A stretch of DNA of 64,000 bases. Source: Microbacterium sp. Root553 (GTDB taxonomy: Bacteria > Actinomycetota > Actinomycetes > Actinomycetales > Microbacteriaceae). Positions 1 through 8,809 of the stretch are shown here, in pieces. Within the stretch, counting starts at the first letter, position 1; every line of letters begins with the position of its first letter. Made by a program: the position numbers and the translations under genes. Where the stretch lies: NCBI RefSeq assembly GCF_001426995.1, contig NZ_LMFY01000001.1, positions 62,001 to 126,000 on the forward strand. The letters run 5' to 3'. The notes under the pieces are model-generated. The model had not been told where the DNA came from, did not search any database, and saw only the letters and a list, made by a program, of their open reading frames with translations.

Positions 1-1114
1 TCCCGATGCGCAGACCCGACGTCACCATCGGCGGACGCGGGTCGTTGGGCACCGCGTTGCGGTTGACGGTGATGTGGATGTCGTGCAGCAGGTCTTCGGC
101 CTGCTTGCCGTCGACCTGGGCGTCGCGCAGGTCGACGAGTACGAGGTGCACGTCGGTGCCGCCGGAGCGCACGCCGATGCCGGCATCCTTCACGTCCTGC
201 TGCGAGAGACGATCGGCGAGGATCGAGGCGCCGCGCAGGGTGCGCTTCTGGCGCTCGGCGAACTCGGGGGTGCCCGCGAGCTTGAACGCGGTCGCCTTGG
301 CGGCGATCACGTGCATGAGGGGTCCGCCCTGCTGCCCCGGGAAGACGGCCGTGTTGATCTTCTTCGCGATGTCGGCGTCGTTCGTCAGGATGAAGCCCGA
401 GCGAGGGCCGCCGATCGTCTTGTGCACGGTCGACGAGACGACGTGCGCGTGCGGCACCGGGTTCGGGTGCAGGCCCGCGGCGACGAGTCCGGCGAAGTGC
501 GCCATGTCGACCCAGAGCAGCGCGCCGACCTCGTCGGCGATCGCGCGGAAGGCCGCGAAGTCGAGGGTGCGGGGGTACGCGGACCATCCGGCGATGATGA
601 CCTTGGGCTTGTGCTCGATCGCGAGGCGACGCACCTCGTCCATGTCGATGATCGAGGTCTCGGGGTCGACGCCGTAGGCGACGATGTCGTAGAGCCGGCC
701 CGAGAAGTTGATCTTCATGCCGTGCGTCAGGTGGCCGCCCTGGTCGAGGGCGAGGCCGAGGAGGGTGTCGCCGGGGCGGGCGATCGCGTGCAGCACGGCA
801 GCGTTGGCCGATGCGCCCGAATGCGGCTGGACGTTCGCGAACTCGGCGCCGAACAGGTCCTTGGCCCGCTGGATCGCGAGTTCCTCGGCGACGTCGACCT
901 CTTCGCAGCCGCCGTAGTAGCGGCGCCCGGGGTAGCCTTCGGCGTACTTGTTGGTCAGGACGGAGCCCTGCGACTGCAGGACCGCGACGGGCACGAAGTT
1001 CTCGGATGCGATCATCTCGAGGAACGTCTGCTGGCGGGCGAGTTCGCGGTCGAGGACCTGTGCGATCTCGGGGTCCACCTCGGACAGCGGTGCGTTGAAG
1101 TAACGGTCGGTCAT
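1..1114 (-). CDS. glyA: Serine hydroxymethyltransferase, 3' end cut by window edge
   Basis: The reverse strand reads in one frame from ATG at 1114 to the window edge, giving about 371 residues starting [18 protein letters not shown]. Family landmarks are visible: IASENFVP near the start, the [11 protein letters not shown] substrate loop, QPHSGASAN, and the PLP-lysine segment [13 protein letters not shown]. The enzyme moves a one-carbon unit between serine and tetrahydrofolate in the cytosol, feeding purine and thymidylate synthesis. Roughly 50 C-terminal residues lie outside the window. An AGAGGAG ribosome site precedes the start by nine bases. A ZTP riboswitch sits in the leader, so control by purine/folate stress is expected. 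Identification is secure. Confidence 0.97.
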   Translation of the reverse strand, partial: MTDRYFNAPLSEVDPEIAQVLDRELARQQTFLEMIASENFVPVAVLQSQGSVLTNKYAEGYPGRRYYGGCEEVDVAEELAIQRAKDLFGAEFANVQPHSGASANAAVLHAIARPGDTLLGLALDQGGHLTHGMKINFSGRLYDIVAYGVDPETSIIDMDEVRRLAIEHKPKVIIAGWSAYPRTLDFAAFRAIADEVGALLWVDMAHFAGLVAAGLHPNPVPHAHVVSSTVHKTIGGPRSGFILTNDADIAKKINTAVFPGQQGGPLMHVIAAKATAFKLAGTPEFAERQKRTLRGASILADRLSQQDVKDAGIGVRSGGTDVHLVLVDLRDAQVDGKQAEDLLHDIHITVNRNAVPNDPRPPMVTSGLRIG

Positions 1115-1157
1115 GATGACGTGCTCCTCTGACGACGGATTCGAAGGGTGTTCCTAT

Positions 1158-1232
1158 CGGCCCAGGCGCGCGGTCGAATTCCGTGGTCAGTCGCTCCCCG
1201 GTGGTAGTCCACCCAGACGCCAGTCGCGACGA
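1158..1232 (-). promoter_or_regulatory. ZTP (pfl) riboswitch in the glyA leader
   Basis: Read on the minus strand the leader contains, in order, CGCGACTGGCG, GGGTGGA, CCACCGGGGAGCG and GCGCCTGGGC. These are the conserved blocks of the ZTP/pfl riboswitch, which senses Z nucleotides that build up when 10-formyl-THF runs short and commonly controls folD, purH and glyA. The aptamer ends about 45 bases before the glyA ATG. No clear intrinsic terminator follows, so control is more likely at translation. A TATGCT box at 1238-1243 is placed to start this transcript just before the aptamer. Edges are approximate. Confidence 0.85.
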
Positions 1233-1277
1233 GTACGAGCATAGCGGATTTCCCTGCGCCCACGACCCCGAGCCGGG

Positions 1278-1283
1278 TAGGTT
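1278..1283 (+). promoter_or_regulatory. -10 box TAGGTT of a leaderless promoter
   Basis: TAGGTT lies exactly six bases before the ATG at 1290 and no Shine-Dalgarno sequence is present. Transcription would begin at or next to the A of the start codon. Confidence 0.6.
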
Positions 1284-1289
1284 TTGTTC

Positions 1290-2813
1290 ATGGTCCTTCC
1301 TGATTACCTGCCGCTGGTGCCGCTGCCCGCATCGGTCACGATCGGAGCCGGGCGCCTGCCTCTCTCCCCCGACGTGCGCGTGACCGGGGGCTCCCCCGCC
1401 GTCGCACAGCTGATCGATGCGGTCGAGAGCCGCAGCGGCATCCGTCTCGTCCACTCCGCCGACTCGACCGGCGACTCGACCGGCGAGATCGCGCTGCGTG
1501 TCGACGCGTCGACCGCGGGGCCCGAGGGTTACACGCTCTCGATCGCGGAGGGGGTCGAGATCGTCGGCGCCGATGAGGCTGGACTCTTCTACGGGGTTCA
1601 GACCCTGCTGCAGCTGCTGCGCGAGGACGCGCACGGCTGGGTGCTCCTGCGCGCCGAGATCGCCGACGAGCCGCGCTTCGTCCGCCGCGGGGTCATGCTC
1701 GACGTGGCGCGCCACTTCTTCGGAGTCGCCGAGGTGAAGCGACTGATCGACAGCGTCAGCGCGCTGAAGTTCAATCACCTGCACCTCCACCTCACCGACG
1801 ATCAGGCGTGGCGCATCGAGATCGAGTCCTGGCCGCGACTCACCGAGCTCGCCTCCACGACCGCGGCCCTCGGCGACGCGGGCGGCTTCTTCACCAAGGA
1901 CGACTATCGCGAGATCGTCGCCTACGCGGCAGCACGGCACATGATCGTGATCCCGGAGATCGATCTGCCCGGGCACACGCACGCCGTCGGCGTCGCCTAC
2001 CCCGAGCTCGTCGAGGACCCGGTGATGAACGACGCACTGATCGCCGATGCGAAGCGCCTGGGGCAGGACCTCCCGGTCGCCGGCGAGCCCTACCTCGGGT
2101 GGGGCGTCGGGCACTCCAGCGTCCGCATCCACGAGGAGCGCACCTACGAGTTCGTGCGCGACGTCGTGCGAGAGCTCGCCGAGATGACACCCGGTCCGTA
2201 CATCCACATCGGCGGAGACGAATCGCTCGGGACGCCGCAGGCGGATTTCGACTTCTTCGTCGAGCGCGCGACCGCGATCGTCGTCGACGAGGGGAAGACG
2301 CCGGTGGCCTGGCACGAGGTGGGCGCGGCGGCCGACATCGCCGAGGGCACGGTCGGCCAGTACTGGGGCAAGCGGACCCCGGAGGGGTCGCATGCGGCCG
2401 AGGCGAGGCACTTCGTGGAGCGCGGGGGCGCGCTGATCATGTCGGCCGCCGACGCCGCCTACCTCGACATGAAGTACACGACCGACTTCGCCCTCGGACT
2501 CACCTGGGCCGGCACCATCGACGTCCGCTCCGCCTACGAGTGGGAGCCGACGTCGGCGCTGGACGTACCCGACACCGCGATCCTCGGCATCGAGGCGCCG
2601 CTGTGGAGCGAGACCACGCGCACCTGGAACGACGTGGAGCAGCTCGTCTTCCCGCGCGCCGCCGCCCTGGCCGAGGTCGCGTGGTCGCCGCGCAGCGGTT
2701 CGGGCCGGGCGTGGGAGTCGTTCCGAGCACGCCTGGGCGCACTGGCGCCGATGTGGAATGCTCGGGGCATCGACTTCCACCCTGCACCCGAGATCCCCTG
2801 GACCGAGCGATGA
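1290..2813 (+). CDS. Beta-N-acetylhexosaminidase, GH20, cytoplasmic
   Basis: 507 residues. The N-terminal part (about 1-130) looks like the GH20b domain, followed by the catalytic barrel: RRGVMLDVARHFF, HLHLHLTDDQAWRIEI, the VIPEIDLPGH strand, and HIGGDES carrying the catalytic Asp/Glu pair at about 310-311. GH20 enzymes remove terminal GlcNAc/GalNAc by substrate-assisted catalysis. There is no signal peptide, so the substrate must be an imported oligosaccharide. The chosen ATG follows a leaderless -10 box; a TTG two codons upstream is less likely. The stop overlaps the nagA start (ATGA), so the two are co-translated. Confidence 0.93.
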   Translation: MVLPDYLPLVPLPASVTIGAGRLPLSPDVRVTGGSPAVAQLIDAVESRSGIRLVHSADSTGDSTGEIALRVDASTAGPEGYTLSIAEGVEIVGADEAGLFYGVQTLLQLLREDAHGWVLLRAEIADEPRFVRRGVMLDVARHFFGVAEVKRLIDSVSALKFNHLHLHLTDDQAWRIEIESWPRLTELASTTAALGDAGGFFTKDDYREIVAYAAARHMIVIPEIDLPGHTHAVGVAYPELVEDPVMNDALIADAKRLGQDLPVAGEPYLGWGVGHSSVRIHEERTYEFVRDVVRELAEMTPGPYIHIGGDESLGTPQADFDFFVERATAIVVDEGKTPVAWHEVGAAADIAEGTVGQYWGKRTPEGSHAAEARHFVERGGALIMSAADAAYLDMKYTTDFALGLTWAGTIDVRSAYEWEPTSALDVPDTAILGIEAPLWSETTRTWNDVEQLVFPRAAALAEVAWSPRSGSGRAWESFRARLGALAPMWNARGIDFHPAPEIPWTER

Positions 2814-3976
2814 CCGCCGAGCGCCCGACGACGGGGTCGCTCGTCATCCACTCCGCGCGACTCGTCGACGGCGGGTCCGTGCTGGCCGACGCGTGGGTGC
2901 GGTTCGACGACGGCAAGGTCTCGGGGCGAGGGGTCGGCGATTCCTGGACCGCGGCAGACGAGGTCGTCGACGCCGTGGCATCCGCCGGAGAGGGCGCAGT
3001 GCTCACACCGGGGTTCATCGACATCCACGGGCACGGCGGCGCAGGCGCGTCCTTCGACGACGGCATCGACGCGATCCGCACCGCTCGGGCCCTGCACCGC
3101 GCCCACGGCACGACGCGCGCCGTGATCTCCCTGGTGACGGCCCCCCTCGACGCACTCGCACGGCGGGTCCAGGACATCGCCGACCTCATGACGACGGATG
3201 CCGACATCCTCGGCTCCCACCTCGAGGGGCCGTTCCTCGACCCGGCGCACCACGGAGCTCACGAGCCCACCCTGCTGCGCGAGCCCCGCGCCGCCGATGT
3301 GGCCCGGCTGCTGGAGGCCGGGCGAGGGACGATCCGCCAGGTGACGATCGCCCCCGAGCGCCCCGGCGGCCTCGACGCGATCCGCTCGATCGTGGAGGCG
3401 GGCGCGGCCGCCGCGGTCGGACACACGAGCGCGGATGCCGCGATGGCGATCGCCGCCTTCGACGCCGGCGCGTCGATCCTGACCCACGCGTTCAACGCGA
3501 TGCCCGGCATCCATCACCGCGCCCCCGGGCCGGTGCTGGCCGCCGCCGCCGATCACCGGGTGGTGCTCGAGGCGATCGCCGACGGCGTGCACCTCGACCC
3601 GCACGTGATCAAGCTGGTGTTCGATTCCGCGCCCGGCCGCGTGGCGCTGATCACCGATGCGATGGCCGCGGCCGGGAGCGCCGACGGGCACTACGACCTC
3701 GGTGCGGTGAGCGTCACGGTGCGGGACGGGATCGCGCGCGCGGACGACACGGGATCGATCGCCGGCTCGACCCTCACGCAGGATGTCGCGCTGCGCCGAG
3801 CGATCGCCGCGGGGGTCGGACTGTCCGATGCCGTGCAAGCGCTCACCGAGACGCCGGCACGGGCGATCGGATGCGGCCACGACCTCGGCAGCCTCGACGC
3901 CGGCTTCACGGCTGATGCCGTTCTGCTGGACGCGCAGCTTCGTGTCGTGCGCGTGTGGGTCGGCGACCGGAGCTGA
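2810..3976 (+). CDS. nagA: N-acetylglucosamine-6-phosphate deacetylase
   Basis: 388 residues, start overlapping the upstream stop. Amidohydrolase landmarks of NagA are present: DIHGHGGAG with the HxH pair (His73/His75), HLEGPF with the metal-ligand Glu139, GHTSAD (His205), THAFNAM (His226) and LITDAM with catalytic Asp283. The enzyme converts GlcNAc-6-P to glucosamine-6-P plus acetate in the cytosol. Together with the GH20 gene upstream it forms a two-gene unit. NagB, the next step, is about 5 kb downstream on the other strand at 8810-9589. Confidence 0.95.
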   Translation: MTAERPTTGSLVIHSARLVDGGSVLADAWVRFDDGKVSGRGVGDSWTAADEVVDAVASAGEGAVLTPGFIDIHGHGGAGASFDDGIDAIRTARALHRAHGTTRAVISLVTAPLDALARRVQDIADLMTTDADILGSHLEGPFLDPAHHGAHEPTLLREPRAADVARLLEAGRGTIRQVTIAPERPGGLDAIRSIVEAGAAAAVGHTSADAAMAIAAFDAGASILTHAFNAMPGIHHRAPGPVLAAAADHRVVLEAIADGVHLDPHVIKLVFDSAPGRVALITDAMAAAGSADGHYDLGAVSVTVRDGIARADDTGSIAGSTLTQDVALRRAIAAGVGLSDAVQALTETPARAIGCGHDLGSLDAGFTADAVLLDAQLRVVRVWVGDRS

Positions 3977-4000
3977 TCCGGTACGCGGCCGGAAGGGTGC

Positions 4001-4030
4001 GGGGCCGCCTTTCCCCAGATCGGCGGCCCC
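4001..4030 (+). terminator. Rho-independent-like hairpin after nagA
   Basis: A perfect 9-bp stem, GGGGCCGCC at 4001-4009 with GGCGGCCCC at 4022-4030, sits 25 bases after the nagA stop. The 3' side is only weakly U-rich. Confidence 0.7.
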
Positions 4031-4406
4031 GTCATGTCCCCTCTTCGCGAGTCGGCGGGCCGGGAACTCCTCCCCCGAGGTGTCCGGCCCGCCATATCGA
4101 TGCATATCCCCCTGCATCGATGCCTGAGCTCCGCCCCCCGGTGGAGCTCCTTGGCTTCTCTCTGTGATGAGACGACGACCACCGCGATTCATTACGCGAG
4201 TTCTCAGTTTTTTTTCACGCGAATCACGCGCAGTTCGGACTTATCCGTCATCACCTGGGCTTTTGTCAAGGAGCGCGCCAGCGGATCTTTTTTCGGATGT
4301 GGGGTGACATGCCCGGGGGTTTGGCGAGAGAATGGAGAAGGCGCGTGATGAAAACGGGGTTCACGCGTCTCTTCATGTGGGGACGACTTCACGTGCTCCA
4401 CGACAG
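4031..4406 (+). promoter_or_regulatory. AT-richer leader region before the sigma-factor fusion gene
   Basis: This 376-base stretch holds no convincing gene. It is markedly richer in A/T than its surroundings, with a run of eight T at about 4208-4215 and three CGCG cores spaced within 4195-4230 (ACGCGA, CACGCGAA, CACGCGCAG). That makes it the likely control region for the gene at 4407. I could not assign a -35/-10 pair with confidence; TTATCC near 4244 is only a candidate. Confidence 0.4.
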
Positions 4407-6635
4407 ATGGATGACATGGATCAGGACAACACTTCGCACGACGAGGGGATCGCTGACGCGGATCTCGTGCTGCGCACGCGGTCGGGCGATGCAGAGGCGT
4501 TCGCCGAGCTGTGGCGACGCCACTATCCCTCGGGCATGTCCGTCGCGCGGTCGATCACCTCGTCGATCGATCCCGACGACCTCGTGCAGGAGTCCTACAC
4601 CCGCATCTACCAGGCCATCATCAGAGGCGGCGGACCGAACGGCTCCTTCCGCGCCTATCTCTTCACCAGCATCCGCAACACCGCCGCCGCCTGGGGGCGC
4701 GCACGCCGCGATCACGCGATCGACGAGCTCGATGCGGTGGCCGATCCCGACAGCACCGATCAGGCGGCCAACGAGGCCCTCGACCGCAGCCTGACCGCCC
4801 AGGCCTTCCGCAGCCTCCCCTCCCGCTGGCAGGAGGTGCTCTGGTACACGGAGATCGAGCAGATGAAGCCGCAGGAGACCGCGGCCCTGCTGGGCATGAA
4901 GGCCGGCGCCGTCTCCCAGCTCGCATTCCGTGCCCGTGAAGGACTCCGCGAGGCCTGGATCCAGGCGCACCTGCGCAGCGCCGCGGCCGGCTCCGACTGC
5001 CAGTGGACCATCGAGCACCTGGGCGCCTATTCCCGGGGCAATCTGAGCATTCGCGATCGCAAGCGCCTCGAGCTGCACCTCGACGAGTGCGCCCGCTGCA
5101 TGATCGTCGCCGCCGAGGCGAAGGATGTGTCGAAGCGCCTCGCGCTCGTCCTCCTGCCGCTCGTGCTCGGCATCGCGGGATCAGCCGGCTACCTCGCCTC
5201 GCTCCAGGGTGCAGGCACCCCCATCGTCGCGCTGGCGGCCATGCCGTCGACGGTGACCGAAGGCGCCGTCGTCGTCGCCGCGGGTGGCGCGGCCGCCGCC
5301 GGAGCGGGCGCCGGCACTGCGGGAGGCGCAGGGCACGCGGGAGCGTCGGGAGCGGGAGCGTCCGGCGGATCTGCGGGCACAGCGACCAGCGGAGGACTGC
5401 TCAGCGGAGTGGGTGCCCTGGTCGGAGCCGCCTCAGCGGCCCTGGTGGTCGCGGGCGTCGTCGTCGCCGCGACCATCATCCCCGGCCTCGCCGGAGCGAA
5501 TCCCACAGCGTCCCTGCCCTACGCGGGCGACGGCGACTCGTCCATCAGCGCCGATGTCGGCCCCGACGACGCCATGGCCGAGGATCGCACGCTGCTCGTC
5601 GAAGAAGAGGAAGCGCCCGAGACACCGCCGGTCGAAGCGCCGGTGACGCCCGATCCCGGTGAGGCGACCACTCCTGAGACACCCGCCGCACCCTCGACGC
5701 CCGAGCCGCCGGTGGTCACTCCCCCGACGCTCGATCCCGATCCGCCCACGGATCCGCACCCCCCCACGGATCCCGAGGACCCGACCGGCCCTGAAGACCC
5801 GACCGACCCGGAGCCCCCGACGACTCCGGAGAACCCGGAGAATCCGACCAACCCGGAGAATCCGACCAACCCGGAGAACCCCGAACCGGAGAACCCCGAA
5901 CCGGAGAACCCCGACCCGCAGCTGCCCGCGGGTGCTCCGGAGGTCTCCGATGTGGGAGTCACGCTCGACCTCGAACTGGTCACGCACTTCGCGGTCTCGC
6001 TCACCGGCGCGCCGGGTGCGACCGTTGACGCACTCATCGACGGGAGCACTGGCGGGAGCGGATCGACGGTGCTCGCGGCCGGCGAGGCCGATCTCGGCTA
6101 CGGCGTCATCGATCTCCGTCCGACCATGGATCAGCTCTGCGCCGAAGAGACAAGCGTCGACTTCTTCTACACCACCGGGACGGAGACCGGTCCGCCCGTC
6201 CGCACCACGCTGTGGGACCTCTACGAGCTCTCCGACCGCTACCAGGGTGTCGCCCCCCGCGAGGATCCGCTGTTCGCCTTCGCGTGCTTGCTCGCGACCG
6301 ACCCGGACACCGAGCAGCCCGCCACCGATGGCACCGGCACCCAGGCGCCCGACACCGGCACTGGAACGGGCACTGGCGCTGGCACCGAAACGGGCACCGA
6401 GGGACCCGACGCTGGCACTGAAACCGGCACCGGGGAGCCGAACACCGACACCGACACCGACACCGAGACGGAACCGGCGGGAGACACGGAACCCGGCACC
6501 GACACCAGCCCCGCTACAAACCCCGCGCCGACCGACACCACCCCGGAGGATACGACCACCCCGGACCCCGTCACCGAGCCGACCCCCGACACCGCCGACG
6601 ACGCTGCGGACGGGGTCGTCGTCCCCGCACTCTGA
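4407..6635 (+). CDS. ECF-type sigma factor fused to zinc anti-sigma motif, membrane segments and a Pro/Thr surface tail
   Basis: 742 residues from ATG 4407; ATG 4416 and an upstream ATG at 4332 are alternatives, none with a clear ribosome site. Order: sigma region 2 (about 35-95, with DPDDLVQESYTRIYQ), sigma region 4 (about 135-185, with ETAALLGMKAGAVSQ), a ZAS-like zinc motif Cys198...His224-x3-Cys228-x2-Cys231, hydrophobic segment 245-267, a Gly/Ala-rich stretch 285-330, a second hydrophobic segment 332-360, a Pro/Glu/Thr stalk of NPEN/DP repeats 397-508, a compact non-repetitive domain 510-632 and a Thr/Gly/Asp tail. The layout implies a cytoplasmic sigma domain held to the membrane by its own anti-sigma-like module, with a sensor outside. 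A family of ECF factors with such C-terminal extensions is known; the ligand and release mechanism here are inference. No separate anti-sigma gene lies nearby. Confidence 0.85.
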   Translation: MDDMDQDNTSHDEGIADADLVLRTRSGDAEAFAELWRRHYPSGMSVARSITSSIDPDDLVQESYTRIYQAIIRGGGPNGSFRAYLFTSIRNTAAAWGRARRDHAIDELDAVADPDSTDQAANEALDRSLTAQAFRSLPSRWQEVLWYTEIEQMKPQETAALLGMKAGAVSQLAFRAREGLREAWIQAHLRSAAAGSDCQWTIEHLGAYSRGNLSIRDRKRLELHLDECARCMIVAAEAKDVSKRLALVLLPLVLGIAGSAGYLASLQGAGTPIVALAAMPSTVTEGAVVVAAGGAAAAGAGAGTAGGAGHAGASGAGASGGSAGTATSGGLLSGVGALVGAASAALVVAGVVVAATIIPGLAGANPTASLPYAGDGDSSISADVGPDDAMAEDRTLLVEEEEAPETPPVEAPVTPDPGEATTPETPAAPSTPEPPVVTPPTLDPDPPTDPHPPTDPEDPTGPEDPTDPEPPTTPENPENPTNPENPTNPENPEPENPEPENPDPQLPAGAPEVSDVGVTLDLELVTHFAVSLTGAPGATVDALIDGSTGGSGSTVLAAGEADLGYGVIDLRPTMDQLCAEETSVDFFYTTGTETGPPVRTTLWDLYELSDRYQGVAPREDPLFAFACLLATDPDTEQPATDGTGTQAPDTGTGTGTGAGTETGTEGPDAGTETGTGEPNTDTDTDTETEPAGDTEPGTDTSPATNPAPTDTTPEDTTTPDPVTEPTPDTADDAADGVVVPAL
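5824..5906 (+). repeat. Tandem repeat coding the NPEN/PEPEN stalk
   Basis: Two adjacent 18-base copies of a unit like AACCCGGAGAATCCGACC are followed by two 15-base copies of a unit like CCGGAGAACCCCGAA. The repeats are in frame and encode the proline-rich stalk of the sigma-fusion protein, so copy number can change without breaking the gene. Confidence 0.8.
6340..6475 (+). repeat. Degenerate GGCACY/GACACC repeat coding the Thr-rich tail
   Basis: Imperfect hexamer repeats (ACCGGCACT-like, then ACCGACACCGACACCGACACC) encode the TGTGTG and DTDTDT tail of the sigma-fusion protein. Confidence 0.7.
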
Positions 6636-6652
6636 GGCTCGTCGGCGGCGAA

Positions 6653-6658
6653 TAGACT
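6653..6658 (+). promoter_or_regulatory. -10 box TAGACT of a leaderless promoter
   Basis: TAGACT is followed by exactly six bases (GGGGTC) and then the ATG at 6665. It lies only 17 bases after the sigma-fusion stop, giving the downstream genes their own promoter. Confidence 0.6.
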
Positions 6659-6664
6659 GGGGTC

Positions 6665-7036
6665 ATGCCTCAGGATTCGGCCTCCGTGCCCGGCGTCGAC
6701 CGCCCGAACATCGCCCCTCTCGACATCGTTCGCTCGATCGTCCTGGTCGTCTCCGTCGGCACCCTCGCGCTGTGGGGTTTCGCCACGTGGCCGCTGCCGT
6801 GGAACGTCATCCTCGGCATCGGCGCCCCGCTCGTCGTCCTGCTGGTGTGGGCGCTGTTCCTGTCTCCGCGCCCCCTGCTGCGCCTGCACCCGTTCCTCCG
6901 CGCCGCCGTGGAACTGCTCATCTACGTCGGCGTGACCATCGCCTGGTGGCTGATGGACCAGCCGGTGGTCGGCATCGCGTTCGCGGTCGTCGCCATCGGT
7001 GCGGGGCTCGTGAGCGGCCGGCGCCGCATCGCATGA
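6665..7036 (+). CDS. DUF2568 (YrdB-like) small membrane protein
   Basis: 123 residues with about four hydrophobic helices (roughly 22-45, 48-66, 78-96, 98-116) and the pattern WxxxxWNVILGIGAP...FLSPRPL typical of the DUF2568/YrdB family. The function of that family is not known. The start is set by a leaderless -10 box. Its stop overlaps the next start (ATGA), so it leads a short run of three overlapping genes with the FAD enzyme and the Nudix hydrolase. Confidence 0.8.
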   Translation: MPQDSASVPGVDRPNIAPLDIVRSIVLVVSVGTLALWGFATWPLPWNVILGIGAPLVVLLVWALFLSPRPLLRLHPFLRAAVELLIYVGVTIAWWLMDQPVVGIAFAVVAIGAGLVSGRRRIA

Positions 7037-8397
7037 ACGTCGTCGATCAGCTCACCGCCGAGCTCGGCATCCTCGTCGACACGGATCCCGACGTCCTCGA
7101 TCAGGCCCGCGCCGACCATTCGGGCCATGCCGCACCCGGCACACCGCTCGCGGTCGTCCACGCCGAGACCGTCGCGCACGTGCAGGCCGTCCTGCGCATC
7201 GCGACCGCGACGCGCACCCCTGTCGTCGTGCGCGGCGCAGGCACCGGACTCGCCGGTGCCGCCAACGGAGGCGACGGCGAGATCGTGCTCTCCACCCGCC
7301 GGATGACCGCGATCCGCGAGATCCGGGCGGACGACCTGCTCGCGGTGGTCGAACCGGGCATCCTCAACGCCGACCTCAACGACGTCCTCGCCGAGCACGG
7401 ACTGTGGTGGGCGCCCGATCCTGCGAGCCGTGCGATCTCGACCGTCGGCGGCAACATCGCGACCGGTGCGGGCGGCCTGCTCTGCGCCAAGTACGGTGTC
7501 GTGCGCGACGCCGTGCTCGCGCTCGACCTCGTGCTCGCCGACGGCCGTCTGCTGCACCTCGGGCACCGGAGCGTGAAGGGGGTCACCGGTCTCGACCTGA
7601 CCTCTCTCGTGATCGGCTCCGAGGGCACGCTCGGTGTCGTCGTCGGAGCGACGCTCAAGCTCCGTCGCCTGGTCGAAGGCACCACGTGCACGGTCACGGC
7701 GACCTTCCCCGACGTGCGCTCCGCCGCCGCGGCCTCGGCCGCCGTCACCGCCTCCGGCATCCAGCCGGCGATCATGGAGCTGATGGATGCCGGGAGCCTC
7801 GCCGCGGTCGCCGCGCTGCTCGATCTGCCCCTGCCGGCCCCGGGCAGCGCCCAGCTGACGATTCAGACCGACGGACCCGCATCCGTGGTCGAGGCGACGA
7901 CGATCGCCGCGATCCTCGAGTCGCACGACGGCGTGACCCTGGTCTCGCACGACCGCGAAGAGGGCGAGAAGCTGCTGGCGATACGCCGCGCCATGCATCC
8001 CGCGATGTCCGCCCTCGGCACGACCCTCATCGAGGACGTCTCCGTGCCCCGCAGCGCGATGCCGGCGATGTTCGACGAGATCGCGCGCATCGAGCAGAAG
8101 TACGGCATGTCGATCCCGACCGTGGCCCACGCGGGAGACGGCAACCTGCACCCGAACTTCATCTTCGACGGCGCCGAGCCCCCGGCGGAGGTGTGGGCTG
8201 CGGCCGACGAGCTGTTCCGTGCGGCCATCGCACTCGGCGGCACCCTCACCGGCGAGCACGGCATCGGAACGCTGAAGAGTCGGTGGCTCGCCGACGAGCT
8301 CGGTGACGACCAGTGGGAGCTGCAGCGTCGCATCACGCAGGTGTTCGACCCCCTCGGCATCCTCAACCCCGGCAAGGTGTTCACCCCTCGTGCCTGA
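7033..8397 (+). CDS. GlcD-like FAD-linked 2-hydroxyacid oxidase/dehydrogenase
   Basis: 454 residues. The N-terminal FAD_binding_4 domain (about 40-215) shows VVRGAGTGLAGAAN, STVGGNIATGAGGLLCAKYG and GSEGTLGVV; the C-terminal FAD-oxidase domain has HAGDGNLHPNF and ends with GEHGIGTLKS and LGILNPGKVF. This is the glycolate oxidase GlcD / D-lactate dehydrogenase family, which oxidises 2-hydroxyacids to 2-oxoacids. No GlcE or GlcF partner is adjacent, so a stand-alone D-lactate or D-2-hydroxyacid dehydrogenase is the likelier role. The substrate cannot be fixed from sequence. It overlaps the genes on both sides. Confidence 0.88.
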   Translation: MNVVDQLTAELGILVDTDPDVLDQARADHSGHAAPGTPLAVVHAETVAHVQAVLRIATATRTPVVVRGAGTGLAGAANGGDGEIVLSTRRMTAIREIRADDLLAVVEPGILNADLNDVLAEHGLWWAPDPASRAISTVGGNIATGAGGLLCAKYGVVRDAVLALDLVLADGRLLHLGHRSVKGVTGLDLTSLVIGSEGTLGVVVGATLKLRRLVEGTTCTVTATFPDVRSAAAASAAVTASGIQPAIMELMDAGSLAAVAALLDLPLPAPGSAQLTIQTDGPASVVEATTIAAILESHDGVTLVSHDREEGEKLLAIRRAMHPAMSALGTTLIEDVSVPRSAMPAMFDEIARIEQKYGMSIPTVAHAGDGNLHPNFIFDGAEPPAEVWAAADELFRAAIALGGTLTGEHGIGTLKSRWLADELGDDQWELQRRITQVFDPLGILNPGKVFTPRA

Positions 8398-8797
8398 CAT
8401 CAGGGTCAGTGCCGCGGTGATCGTCGACGACGCCGGACGGGTGCTCGTCGTCCGCAAGCACGGCACCACTCGCTTCATGCAGCCGGGCGGCAAGCCGGAG
8501 CACGGCGAGACCGCCGCGCAGACCCTGATCCGCGAACTGCACGAAGAGCTCGGGATCGAGCTCGTCGAAGCCGACCTCTCCCCCCTCGGCACCTTCGTGT
8601 CCGAGGCGGCCAACGAGCCGGGTCACCGGGTGATCGCGGATGCCTTCGCCGTGACCGCGTCGATCACCGACGTCGTCGTGCAGGCCGAGCTCGCCGAGCT
8701 CCGCTGGATCACCCCGGCCGACGCCGAGTCCCTGCCGCTCGCGCCCCTGAGCACCGAGCACCTGCTGCCGCTCGCGTGGCCGGCTGCCGGGCGCTGA
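8390..8797 (+). CDS. Nudix hydrolase
   Basis: 135 residues. GTG at 8390, overlapping the end of the FAD enzyme by eight bases, gives a start VPDIRVSAAVIVDDAG that fits the family; longer reading upstream is inside the neighbour gene. A complete Nudix box is visible at about 34-56: G-x5-E-x7-REL-x-EE-L-G-I, preceded by the usual FMQPGGK. It should hydrolyse a nucleoside-diphosphate-linked substrate; which one is unknown. Coupling to the upstream gene is by overlap. Confidence 0.88.
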   Translation: MPDIRVSAAVIVDDAGRVLVVRKHGTTRFMQPGGKPEHGETAAQTLIRELHEELGIELVEADLSPLGTFVSEAANEPGHRVIADAFAVTASITDVVVQAELAELRWITPADAESLPLAPLSTEHLLPLAWPAAGR

Positions 8798-8809
8798 GCC
8801 CTCGACGGG

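Noticed and set aside
2534..4192. A 552-codon minus-strand frame opposite the hexosaminidase and nagA.
   Set aside because: It mirrors third-position GC bias of the real plus-strand genes and shows no recognisable domain.
4034..4348. A 104-codon plus-strand ORF in the spacer before the sigma-fusion gene.
   Set aside because: Low GC at third positions, no ribosome site and no domain; it overlaps the nagA terminator.
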